Assembly: GCA_037446115.1 (NCBI GenBank)
Contig: JBBIJF010000033.1
Location: 1 to 44,417, forward strand
Origin: JANWXD01 sp037446115
GTDB taxonomy: Bacteria > Acidobacteriota > Terriglobia > Bryobacterales > Bryobacteraceae
DNA length: 44,417 nt
Reading direction: 5' to 3'
A program made the translations under genes and the position numbers. Under the pieces are notes generated by a model, which saw nothing but the letters and a program-made list of their open reading frames with translations, had not been told where the DNA came from and did no database searches. Shown here piece after piece: positions 19,916 to 27,841 of the stretch; within the stretch, counting starts at the first letter, position 1, and each line of letters starts with the position of its first letter.

Positions 19916-22024
19916 TCAGTGTGACGAGGTTACTGCCACCTGTTCCGCCGTTTCGTTGCGATTTTCGCCGGTCGTTCCGTTCACGCCCTGGATCTGGACC
20001 AGTTCACCCGCGTCGGGCTCCTTGAGCACGTACTTGCGGTACAAGCGCGCCATGCGGGCGTTTTCCGCCTCCTTGCGCAGGCGCTCGTCGCGGGCGCGCA
20101 GCTTCTCCTCGCGCGCTGTCTTGGCGATGCCGAGCCGGTCGAGATCCTTTTGCTCCTCTTCGGTGATCAATTCTTTGCGCAGCAGCAGAGTGTGTTCGGT
20201 GCTGTCGAGCTTCACGCTCTTGCCGCCGGCGAAGATTTCGTGGCGGCCGTGCTCCTCGTACCACTTGGTCAGCGTCGCCGTCATGTGCATCTTCTCGACG
20301 ATCTGCCGCCAGCCGATGCCGGTGTTGTACGCGCAGAAGGAGATCTCGCCTTCCTGGGTGGCGTACGGGATGATACACTGCTCGGTGCGCCGGAAATCGT
20401 AGTTGAACAGATCCTGGAACCACATGCCGGCGATGAAGAGCACATTCCAGCGGTCCCGGCGCCGCTTCTCGATATCCTCGCGGGTGCGGTCGCCGGTCAC
20501 TTTGCCGTAATCGCGGCCCGTGATCCCGAAACTCTTGTCGAATTTCTTGTACAAATCGAAGATCGTGAAATGGGTCGTGGTCTTGAACGGATCGTAGTTG
20601 CGCAGCAGCGCCAGCGCCATGCCCAGCACAGACAGAAACTTGCCTCGGGCGGCGTCGTTGATGCGCATGACGTCCTTGGCCAGACGGTCCACGTTGATGA
20701 AAGAGGGAATGGGAGCGGCCTCGCGCGTCTCTTTGTCCACCATGATCGCCAGGCCCACACCGCAGTTGGGGTGGCAACCGCAGCTCAGCTGGCCCCACTC
20801 GGCCTGCGGTCCGTGGACCAGATCGGCCCAGTCCATGAAGGTGCTCATGAACGACAGGGGGAACCAGTCCCGCGCCGGCTCGCCAAGACCGGTCTGCTTT
20901 TTGACGTCGTGCGCCAAGTGCGACAGGGTGTACCGCTGGGCCATCCGGCGCTCGTCACTGATGGCCTCGTCCCGTCCCGTGAAGGAAACCGGCTGGAACG
21001 AACAGAAGGAGACGCGCTTGGGATTGTCCAGTGCAAACTGGACGATACGCCCCACCTGTTCGTTGTTGACGCCGTTGATGATCGTGGTGACCGGCACGAT
21101 CTCCACTCCGGCTTGGTAGAGGTTCTCGATGGCCCGCAGTTTGACGTCGAAGAGGTTGCCCACGTGGCGGTGCGAGTTGGCGGCGTTGCCGATTCCGTCA
21201 AACTGCAGGTAGGCATAGCGCAGGCCCGCCTCGGCCGCCTGCCGGCAGAACTCGGGACTCTTTGCAAACTCGATCCCGTTGGTCGCAGCCTGCACGCTGT
21301 TGTAGCCCACTTTCCGCGCATAGCGGATGGCGTCCAAAAAGAAAGGCGACAGCGTGGGCTCGCCGCCGGAGAACTGCACCGACATCTGGCGCTTGGGCTT
21401 GATGGTGATGGCGTTGTCCAGCAGCGTTTTGATCTCTTCCCAGGTGAGCTCGTGGACGAAGCCGACCTGGTTGGCGTCCATGAAGCAGGGGTCGCACATC
21501 ATATTGCAGCGGTTGGTGAGGTCGATCGTCAGCACCGCCCCACGACCGTGCGTGATCGTGCTCGAGCCGTGCCGGTGCAGCTTCTCGTCGTTGTGGCAAC
21601 GGATGTCGCGGCCCGGAAACATCTCCTCCAAATGCTTGAAGAACGCCACGTCAATGGACATGACATCCTCGAAGTGGCCGTGGACCGGGCAGTCCTTGAC
21701 CATGAGGATCTTGCCGTCGCGCTCGATGATCTGCGCCTTGATCTCGCCCGGGCGCTTGTGGATGAGGTCCGACAACGGCCGCTTCCCTTCCAGAATCTCC
21801 TTGCGGATCTCCGGCACGCAGCGCGGGCACAGCGAGTCGGTTTCCCGCGGCCACCCCAGCGGCGGCTTGGTCTTCTCCCAGGATTTCAACAGCGGCTTGT
21901 CAGACCACTTCGGCGTGAAGGAAGGATTCGGATGAATCTGGTTCAGGCGATCAAAGACCACCCAAGCTCCCTTGGCCGCGTAGGTTAGAGCCTTCTCGAC
22001 ATATTTGATTGGCTTATGCTGCAT
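19916..22024 (-). CDS. Tetraether synthase (Tes)-like radical SAM enzyme
   Basis: A 702-aa radical SAM protein with the complete cysteine pattern of the Tes/MJ0619 family. A rubredoxin-like set comprises C66-x2-C69 in SLCPRC, C112 in KDCPVHGHF and C143. The radical SAM cluster is C173/C177/C180 in NRCNMMCDPC, and FSGGEPTL follows. Auxiliary-cluster cysteines are C415/C417/C421 in CGCHPNC, C550 and C564 in FCAYN. Blocks such as GMWFQDLFNYDFRRTEQC are also family-specific. Tes joins lipid alkyl tails into membrane-spanning lipids, and acidobacteria make iso-diabolic acid and brGDGTs. The ATG at 22024 is preferred over the GTG at 22093. The C-terminal 100 residues are charged and helical. It heads a four-gene radical SAM operon; a minus-strand -10 CATAAT lies at 22112-22117. 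Confidence 0.85.
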   Translation of the reverse strand: MQHKPIKYVEKALTYAAKGAWVVFDRLNQIHPNPSFTPKWSDKPLLKSWEKTKPPLGWPRETDSLCPRCVPEIRKEILEGKRPLSDLIHKRPGEIKAQIIERDGKILMVKDCPVHGHFEDVMSIDVAFFKHLEEMFPGRDIRCHNDEKLHRHGSSTITHGRGAVLTIDLTNRCNMMCDPCFMDANQVGFVHELTWEEIKTLLDNAITIKPKRQMSVQFSGGEPTLSPFFLDAIRYARKVGYNSVQAATNGIEFAKSPEFCRQAAEAGLRYAYLQFDGIGNAANSHRHVGNLFDVKLRAIENLYQAGVEIVPVTTIINGVNNEQVGRIVQFALDNPKRVSFCSFQPVSFTGRDEAISDERRMAQRYTLSHLAHDVKKQTGLGEPARDWFPLSFMSTFMDWADLVHGPQAEWGQLSCGCHPNCGVGLAIMVDKETREAAPIPSFINVDRLAKDVMRINDAARGKFLSVLGMALALLRNYDPFKTTTHFTIFDLYKKFDKSFGITGRDYGKVTGDRTREDIEKRRRDRWNVLFIAGMWFQDLFNYDFRRTEQCIIPYATQEGEISFCAYNTGIGWRQIVEKMHMTATLTKWYEEHGRHEIFAGGKSVKLDSTEHTLLLRKELITEEEQKDLDRLGIAKTAREEKLRARDERLRKEAENARMARLYRKYVLKEPDAGELVQIQGVNGTTGENRNETAEQVAVTSSH

Positions 22025-22232
22025 CTGCTTGCAACCCCACTGAAATATTGGACTTGTTGCTGGACGACACCTTCCGTCCCCTCCGGCTAACACGATATGA
22101 GGGGATCATTGATTATGTTCACGGTGAAAGCCCCGTCCAGGCAACGGAATTTCAGCGAACGGGCATGATTTGGCATCTAGTTGCAGTGAAACGACTTCCA
22201 AGCCGCGGCCCGCGGTGGGCAGCCGAAAAGCG

Positions 22233-22739
22233 CTAGCGGGCCTTTTGGCGGATCCCGACCGGGTGCGGCTCGGCAAGCAAGGGGCGGGGATCGGGTTCCG
22301 GGCCGGCGCTCGTCAGCCTGGCGTTGGAAAACACCGAACCGGAGCGGATCAGGCCCTCGAGGTCCGTGCCCTCCTCAAACGGCAGTTCGTGTTCGATCCA
22401 GCTTGACAGGGGGATATTACGGAAATAGATCCGCTCCTGGATGACCAGACACTTGCGCCGCCGGTCCGGGGAGGTGGATTGCCTTAAGTAATGGCGTTCC
22501 TCCACGCGGACGTCAGAAAGGAATTCGTCCAGCGCGCGGCGCCTGGCCTCCGCCTCCACGGCTTTGCTTCGCTCTTCGGCGGCCTTTAAGTGCTGGGCCA
22601 GCACGGCCCGGGTTTCGATGAGCGCCTCCCGCTCGCGGGCCAGTACAACCTGCATCCGCGCCTGCGTGATGATAAAGGCGATCACTCCCGAGCCCAGAGC
22701 GGCAATAAAGGGCAGCAGGATCTCGAAGACGCCGGTCAT
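22233..22739 (-). CDS. Small membrane-anchored coiled-coil protein, unknown function
   Basis: A 168-aa protein, not assigned to a named family. The N-terminus is one membrane helix (FEILLPFIAALGSGVIAFIIT), followed by a charged helical stretch (about 25-75, rich in A, E and R) predicted as coiled coil, and then a globular part with VRVEERHYLRQ and RRRKCLVIQERIYFRNIPLSSWIEHELPF. I placed the start at the ATG at 22739, directly before the hydrophobic helix; the frame is open to 22844, but the extra 35 residues look non-coding. The topology (one N-terminal helix, cytoplasmic or periplasmic coil) recalls small envelope or division-associated proteins, but no function is claimed. Downstream, 22025-22232 holds no gene. 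Confidence 0.6.
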   Translation of the reverse strand: MTGVFEILLPFIAALGSGVIAFIITQARMQVVLAREREALIETRAVLAQHLKAAEERSKAVEAEARRRALDEFLSDVRVEERHYLRQSTSPDRRRKCLVIQERIYFRNIPLSSWIEHELPFEEGTDLEGLIRSGSVFSNARLTSAGPEPDPRPLLAEPHPVGIRQKAR

Positions 22740-22840
22740 GGTAGCGGTCCCTACTACCATCGGAAGCGCCGGCCCGAGAGATGCCGGAATAAGGGGAACA
22801 ATTCGCCCACCTAAGAGGTTCGCCTGAGGCGCCGCGGGCC

Positions 22841-23767
22841 TCACTCAAACCGCTGGGAGCCGTCCAGCCGCTGCCCGCCCAGCAAGAAGCGCGCCTTGTG
22901 AAAAGCCAGCGCCACATCGTGAAACCCTAGCACTGCCTTGAAAACGTCCCCTACGCCGGCCAGCACGGCGCGAGCTCTGAACTTCAGCCCTTCGGGCCAT
23001 CCGTAGTATTTGCGCACGAACAGCGCCGTGCCGAGAGCGTGGTCGGCGGTCAGCAAAGCACGGCGGGCGCGAGATGGGGTCGTCTGCTCCGGCTCAGGGC
23101 GCCAGAGCACACGTACGCCGGGCAAAAGGAGGATGCGCTTTGCGGCGCGGCGGATCTGGCGGCAGATCTCCAGGTCCCAGCCGAATTCTCCGTAGCGCTC
23201 ATCAATGTAGCGCATGCCCCTTAAAAAGGTCATTCGCACCAGCAGCGGAGTCCGGCAAACATATTCCACGGCAACCGGTTCGCCGTCCGCCGGCGGTGTC
23301 CGCCAGTCTCGGAACCCGCCTTGCCGCCAAGCCCGATATAGCTCCTGGGGCGAGGGCAGGGGACGCCATCCGGACACGGCTTCGCCTCCCTCCTTAACGG
23401 CGAGCGGGCAAACCGCGGCGGCGTCGGCGGTGGTTTCCAGTTTGTCGGCCAGACAGGGGATCGTTTCCGGCAACACCTCCATGTCGGGCTCGAGCAAGAA
23501 GACGAAATTTCCCGTCGCCGTCCGCATGCCGATGTTCAGCGCCTTGACCATGCCGAAATCGCGGGGCAGGCGCAGCAGATTCACTGCGGGGAACTCGTTG
23601 TCCAGTTGCGGGCTCTCGTCGCTCGAGCCGCGGTCCACCACGATGACCTCGATGCGCTCGCGGGCCGCCGACCGCTCGAGCGCCGCCAGGCAACGCCGCA
23701 AGGCCGCCGCCTGGTTGCGGGCCGCGATTACCACCGAGATCCGGCTTGGCGCTTCGGAAGGCTCCAT
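22841..23767 (-). CDS. Family 2 glycosyltransferase
   Basis: A 308-aa GT-A fold enzyme. It begins with ISVVIAARNQAAALRRCLAALE, has the nucleotide-sugar motif VDRGSSDESPQL, a DxD-like LEPDMEVLP, and a later GEFGWDLEICRQIRRAAKR acceptor-side motif typical of rhamnosyl- or mannosyltransferase-like GT2 enzymes. There is no large membrane part, so it is probably a soluble or peripheral transferase for cell-surface glycans or glycolipids. The ATG at 23767 is chosen because the in-frame start at 23809 would overlap the preceding peptidase gene and lies in non-conserved sequence. Donor and acceptor are unknown. Confidence 0.82.
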   Translation of the reverse strand: MEPSEAPSRISVVIAARNQAAALRRCLAALERSAARERIEVIVVDRGSSDESPQLDNEFPAVNLLRLPRDFGMVKALNIGMRTATGNFVFLLEPDMEVLPETIPCLADKLETTADAAAVCPLAVKEGGEAVSGWRPLPSPQELYRAWRQGGFRDWRTPPADGEPVAVEYVCRTPLLVRMTFLRGMRYIDERYGEFGWDLEICRQIRRAAKRILLLPGVRVLWRPEPEQTTPSRARRALLTADHALGTALFVRKYYGWPEGLKFRARAVLAGVGDVFKAVLGFHDVALAFHKARFLLGGQRLDGSQRFE

Positions 23768-23792
23768 CGGAGATTGAATGATACCAGAGCCC

Positions 23793-24902
23793 TCAGCGCG
23801 GCCCGGCAAGCACGCCGTGCCGCCGCAGAATTTCGAGCGTGGGCTCGAGCGGCAAAGCCTCCACGGTGCGGCCGTTACCGGTCATGGTCCTGGCCCGGAA
23901 CAAGGAATTGTACACGGCCTCTTCCGTGGCCTCGATTACGGCCAGAAACAGAGGGGACATGGCCTCGTTGGAGAGCAGCGCGGCTTGCGGGGCCTGGCCG
24001 GGCCGGATGCGAAGCTCGGGCGCTGCCGAAAACGCAATGGCGTAATCGCCGCTGCCGTTGGAAGCGGCCGAACCGGTGCGCGCCAGGCCGAGCATGGAGC
24101 GCGCCGCCATCCGGCGCAGGTTACGGTGATCTACGGGTGCATCCGTTGCGATCACGATGATCACCGAGCCGCCGGCCTGCGGCTCCGGTGCGCGGCGCAG
24201 GTGGCGGCCGACCGGTATGCCGGCGATCGTCAAATCTCCGCCGAAGTTCGTCTGCACCAGCACGCCCACCGTGTAGGAGCCCGCGCGGCGCGACGAGGTT
24301 CCGATGCCGCCCTTGAAACCGAACGCCACAGTTCCGGTGCCCGCGCCCACGGCGCCTTCTTCCACGGGTCCCGCTGTCGCGTTGCGAATCGCGGTGAAGA
24401 CCTCCTCCCGGCCGGCGTGGCGGCCCCGCACGTCGTTGAGCCGGCCGTCGTTGGTCTCCGCCACCAGCGGATTCACGGAGCGGACTTCCTCATTGCCGGG
24501 CAGCCCCAGCATGTACTCGATCACGGCGTCCGCCACGCGGCCCACGCTGAGGGTCGAAGTCAGCACGACGGGCGTCTCGATCTCGCCGAGCTCGTTGACC
24601 TGTGTCGAGCCGATCAGTTTTCCGAAGCCGTTGCCCACGAACACCGCCCCGGGAACCTTCTCCCGGAACAGATTCCCTCCGTGGGGCAGCACCACCGTCA
24701 CTCCGGTGCGCACGTTGTCCCCGCGGATCAGCGTGCAGTGGCCCACCCGCACCCCGGGGACGTCCGTGATGGCGTTCAACGGGCCGGGCCGAAGCGTTCC
24801 CGTCACGACGCCCGCTTCCCGCGCCCGAGGCCTGTTTTCCTGTTGCATCGCGGCCTGTACAACCAGGGTGGCGGCAAGGACCGCGGCCACAGCCCAGCTC
24901 AT
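23793..24902 (-). CDS. DmpA/P1-family (S58) aminopeptidase
   Basis: A 369-aa protein of peptidase family S58 (L-aminopeptidase/D-esterase DmpA, beta-peptidyl aminopeptidase). It has a signal-like N-terminus (AVAAVLAATLVVQAAM), the family opening NAITDVPGVRVGHCTL, then NGFGKLIGSTQ and GAGTGTVAFGFKGGIGTSSR. In this Ntn-type family the chain is cleaved before a serine in the GGIGTSSR block (here around residues 198-205, with serines at 203 and 204); the new N-terminal serine is the nucleophile. The start overlaps the stop of the M1-like gene (ATGA at 24899-24902), so the two peptidases are co-translated. It probably acts on short peptides in the periplasm. Confidence 0.88.
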   Translation of the reverse strand: MSWAVAAVLAATLVVQAAMQQENRPRAREAGVVTGTLRPGPLNAITDVPGVRVGHCTLIRGDNVRTGVTVVLPHGGNLFREKVPGAVFVGNGFGKLIGSTQVNELGEIETPVVLTSTLSVGRVADAVIEYMLGLPGNEEVRSVNPLVAETNDGRLNDVRGRHAGREEVFTAIRNATAGPVEEGAVGAGTGTVAFGFKGGIGTSSRRAGSYTVGVLVQTNFGGDLTIAGIPVGRHLRRAPEPQAGGSVIIVIATDAPVDHRNLRRMAARSMLGLARTGSAASNGSGDYAIAFSAAPELRIRPGQAPQAALLSNEAMSPLFLAVIEATEEAVYNSLFRARTMTGNGRTVEALPLEPTLEILRRHGVLAGPR

Positions 24903-27322
24903 TTTCGCACGGCGAGCAAGCTGTTTTCCGGATCCAGCAGCACGCGCGAAGGCCGCTGCCGCAGCGCCACGGTGATCGTGGCGGGCTCGCTGCCGGTCCG
25001 AACCCACCGCACCACCGGCCGCCCGCTGCCGGCCCGAATCTCCACAGGCACATGAAAACTCACGTCCGGCACGCCGGTTTGAATTACCGTGGCGGTGAGG
25101 GTCACCTTGGGCGGCTTGCCGCGCACGGAGGTCTTCAGCTCCAGCGTCGGAATGCCCGTACCGTAAACCCAATGGTCGAAGAAGCTCTCCAGCTTCGGGT
25201 CCGGGCCGCCCTCCGGCAAAAATTCCGCTGCCAGCGCTCGGAATTGCTCGGTGCTGATCGCACGGTAACGGTAGCGGCGGCACAGTTCGCCCAGCATCTC
25301 AAGGAACCGGTCCAGTCCCATCCGCTGCCGGAGCATGTGCAGGATCCACGCTCCTTTTTCATACGTGATCACCCGCCAGGCGGCCGGTGAGCGGGCCTCC
25401 AGGCGGAATCCCCAGGTGATCGGCCCGGCGGACTCGATCGTGGCGCCGTTGGAATCGAGCTCCAGCAGATGCTTGCGATATTCGGCCAGCACGGCCTCGA
25501 GGGCCTTGGACCCCTTACGGCGTTCCAGGTGGAGGAGCGCCGAGTAGGTGGCCAGCGCCTCCATCAACCAGTCGTCACGGTAGCCCGCCGAGGTCACCAG
25601 ATTTCCCCACCACTGGTGCGCCGTCTCGTGGGCGTGGAGAATCTCGGAGAAAAACAGCTCCTCGAACTCCTTGCGTGCGGCGGCCGGACGCGCGGCGGGG
25701 TCCAGGTACGACACCGTTGAAAGGTACACCAGACCCGGAAAGCCCTGGCCGAAGGCGCCGGGGATCGGCGAGACGGTCAGTTGCGCCAGGGGCGGCGGTC
25801 CGAAGTGGGACGCCATGAACTCCATAGCCGCGGCCACCTCGTCGGCCAGCCATTCCACCCGCGCCGCGGGATTGGGCGGCGGCGGCAGTACGGTCACGGC
25901 CAGCAGGTCGCGGGAACGGTCGTTGCCGCGGCGCAAACCCGGCGGCCCCGGCGGAAGCACGGTGACCTGGCTCGGGCGAGGTTGCAGTGCCGGTTCCACG
26001 CCGCGGTTGGCGCACACCTCCACGCGGTAACCGCCGCGGCTCACGCGAACGCGCTCGTACTGGCCCAGATTGAAGCCCAGAAAACGCACCGGCGCGGTGG
26101 TCCGCCGACGCGTGATGCGCCACTCCCCTTCCACCCGCTCTTCCACCACCTCTCCGGGCGTTACCAGATCCAGTTCCCTGGGGTACCGGAACGTACTCTC
26201 GTAGAGCGCAAACTGCGGCGGCCGGTTCGGATACCAGTTGTCCCGGGAGCCGACGTAGTAAACGCGATTGCCTGCTTCGTAGACGACCCTGCCTTCATGG
26301 TGAAACTCCACCTCGTAGCTGCGACCTGCCTCTAAAGGCTCCGGAGCAACCAGCAGAAAGACGTCATCGGGGCGCCCGCGAATCAGATGGGAGCGCAGCG
26401 ATTCGCGCTGGAAGATCCCCGCGCTGGCGCCCTCCAGCAGCGCACGGCTCACCTGCATGCGGGGGGAAAGGTCGAAGTCAAAGACCCGCAGCCCGCCTTC
26501 CCGGGGTGTGAGCTTGAGGCGTGTGACGACGCGGAGCAGCAAATCCCGTTCGAGCGTCGCCTCCAGGCGGAAGTCGCTGACGGTGAACGGCGGCGGGGGC
26601 GGAACGCGGCGGCCGTCGCGGAAGGCACGTGCCGGGAAACTGGCCCAGATCTCAAAGAACGGGCTCTGGTTGCGCACCGTGACGCGCCCGACCCGGATCT
26701 GCTCCGGCGCCCGCGGGTCAAAGAACACGTCGAAGTTGCCGAGTATGTTGCCGCTGAGCCCCGCGTAAAAAAAGCCGCGGGCCGGATCCTGCGGCCCCAG
26801 CAGATCGTGCACGATGCGGACCTCGAAACTGGAGATCAGGTTCCGCACCGCCGGGGTCCATGATTCGGCCAGCAGCACGCCCCGTTCGGAGCTGCGGCGC
26901 CGCTCCCCGGGCGGGCCGAGCTGCGCCGTAAGCTGCTCGTGCGTGTCGTCGGTGAAGATCAGAACCGCAAATCGGAAATGCTCGTTCAGGTTCGGCGAAC
27001 CGGTGGCGGAGGCCAGCGACAGCCGCTCATCCCGCGTGGGGGGAAACAGCAGGATCTCCGCATCTCCACCCTCGACCTCGGCGGCGAACACCGCCGCCAG
27101 CGGTCTGCCTTTGACCGGCCGCGCGAAGATGAGGTAGCCGTCGGTGAAGTACAGCCGTATGTCTTCCCGCGCCAGCCGCACATCGCGGACGCGGTAGCAT
27201 TGCTCGGGATCGAGAGCCGTTTCGCGCGCCAGACGCGCCAGCTCGGCCGCCGTTTCCACCTGTGCCGGGCTCGCAAGCCACAGCAAGGCCGCCCACAACC
27301 CGGCAGTTGCCGCCAACCTCAC
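24899..27322 (-). CDS. Secreted M1-type (gluzincin) metallopeptidase
   Basis: An 807-aa protein with a signal peptide (ATAGLWAALLWLASPAQ). The zinc site is HETAHQWWGN (HExxHxWWGN), followed 18 residues later by the third ligand E in WLMEALATYSA, as in M1 aminopeptidases. The exopeptidase GxMEN block is poorly preserved; TVSPIPGAFGQGFPGLVYLS occupies its place (compare 'SDYPGAMENWGLI'). The N-terminal half is beta-rich and unlike classical PepN. The C-terminal part (about 690-800) is an immunoglobulin-like domain. It probably digests peptides outside the cytoplasm together with the DmpA-type peptidase it is coupled to. The missing GAMEN motif may mean altered substrate choice. Confidence 0.8.
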   Translation of the reverse strand: MRLAATAGLWAALLWLASPAQVETAAELARLARETALDPEQCYRVRDVRLAREDIRLYFTDGYLIFARPVKGRPLAAVFAAEVEGGDAEILLFPPTRDERLSLASATGSPNLNEHFRFAVLIFTDDTHEQLTAQLGPPGERRRSSERGVLLAESWTPAVRNLISSFEVRIVHDLLGPQDPARGFFYAGLSGNILGNFDVFFDPRAPEQIRVGRVTVRNQSPFFEIWASFPARAFRDGRRVPPPPPFTVSDFRLEATLERDLLLRVVTRLKLTPREGGLRVFDFDLSPRMQVSRALLEGASAGIFQRESLRSHLIRGRPDDVFLLVAPEPLEAGRSYEVEFHHEGRVVYEAGNRVYYVGSRDNWYPNRPPQFALYESTFRYPRELDLVTPGEVVEERVEGEWRITRRRTTAPVRFLGFNLGQYERVRVSRGGYRVEVCANRGVEPALQPRPSQVTVLPPGPPGLRRGNDRSRDLLAVTVLPPPPNPAARVEWLADEVAAAMEFMASHFGPPPLAQLTVSPIPGAFGQGFPGLVYLSTVSYLDPAARPAAARKEFEELFFSEILHAHETAHQWWGNLVTSAGYRDDWLMEALATYSALLHLERRKGSKALEAVLAEYRKHLLELDSNGATIESAGPITWGFRLEARSPAAWRVITYEKGAWILHMLRQRMGLDRFLEMLGELCRRYRYRAISTEQFRALAAEFLPEGGPDPKLESFFDHWVYGTGIPTLELKTSVRGKPPKVTLTATVIQTGVPDVSFHVPVEIRAGSGRPVVRWVRTGSEPATITVALRQRPSRVLLDPENSLLAVRK

Positions 27323-27397
27323 GCCTCTAGTCTAGCGCCGGCGATGTGAACCGCGCCGCGGCTCCGCATCGGCGCCCGCCGCCGGGCGCCCGCTACT

Positions 27398-27417
27398 CGA
27401 TTCCGATCGATTCCGAT
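27398..27417. repeat. Perfect 10-bp tandem duplication next to a -35 box
   Basis: The decamer CGATTCCGAT occurs twice head-to-tail (27398-27407 and 27408-27417). It ends one base before the TTGACA of the promoter at 27419. A two-turn direct repeat in this position is a classic place for an activator or repressor; no regulator is identified. Confidence 0.6.
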
Positions 27418-27418
27418 C

Positions 27419-27448
27419 TTGACAGCCTCCGGCCCCCGGGTCCATATT
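27419..27448 (+). promoter_or_regulatory. Sigma70-like promoter upstream of a hairpin-rich leader
   Basis: A perfect -35 TTGACA (27419-27424), 18-nt spacer, and -10 CATATT (27443-27448, four of six matches). Transcription would start near 27455, almost 390 bp before the next coding start, which suggests a long leader or a separate RNA. Confidence 0.55.
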
Positions 27449-27454
27449 GGAATT

Positions 27455-27770
27455 GGAACCGCCCCGAAAGGGCAGCGGTGATCCCCCGCTCAGCAGGGCG
27501 GGGCACTGCGGTCCCGCATAGGGATCGTTAACGAAGGAGGAAGTCCGAATAGAGAACGCCCACATTTCGAGGGCGGCTACCGGGTGCTCCGCCCGCAGCG
27601 GAGGCTCACAGACGCCGGCAACGGTCCCGGAAGGGGTCGCAGGCGCCGCGGAACGTGCACCGCGCGAGAGGCCCGCTGCTGAGAGCTCGCAGGCTTGAGC
27701 CTGTGCAGGGCCGGGGCAAGAGGACCTGGCGGCCGCCCTCTGCTGTGTCCGCGCCCGCATCCCCCGCAAA
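27455..27770 (+). ncRNA. Candidate structured RNA / long 5' leader
   Basis: No coding frame in 27323-27841 looks real. Between two promoters lies a chain of stable hairpins: 27459-27478 (GAAA loop), 27484-27503 (CCCCGC/GCGGGG), 27510-27526 (GGTCCC/GGGATC), 27557-27575 (CGCCC/GGGCG), 27587-27603 (CTCCGC/GCGGAG) and 27690-27703 (CAGGC TTGA GCCTG). A purine-rich GGAGGAAGTCC block (27537-27547) recalls the first conserved region of RNase P RNA, but the other RNase P conserved blocks (ACAGAA..CGGCTTA, CAGAGAG) are not found. It fits neither SRP RNA nor tmRNA on inspection. It could be a novel regulatory leader of the polysaccharide operon. No terminator T-run is seen. Confidence 0.35.
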
Positions 27771-27800
27771 TTGACACTGCCGCGCCCGCTTCTGTATTTT
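27771..27800 (+). promoter_or_regulatory. Sigma70-like promoter of the polysaccharide operon
   Basis: TTGACA at 27771-27776, 18-nt spacer, TATTTT at 27795-27800. The predicted start near 27807 gives a leader of about 35 nt before the GTG at 27842, and includes the Shine-Dalgarno GAGAGGA (27826-27832). Confidence 0.6.
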
Positions 27801-27841
27801 CGTCATAGTGACGACCCTCCCCGCCGAGAGGAAGCGCGCCG

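Noticed and set aside
20150..21988. 612-residue open frame opposite the Tes-like gene
   Set aside because: Repetitive, Val/His/Asp-rich shadow; the minus-strand protein has a full set of family motifs.
27600..27660. SRP RNA
   Set aside because: A CCCGGAAGGGG hairpin looks like the SRP tip at first sight, but the conserved asymmetric loop sequence (AGCAGCC side) is absent.
27455..27770. RNase P RNA (rnpB)
   Set aside because: GGAGGAAGTCC at 27537 resembles the first conserved block and lies at a fitting distance from a promoter, but the 3' core block and the specificity-domain motifs are missing, and P4 cannot be paired.
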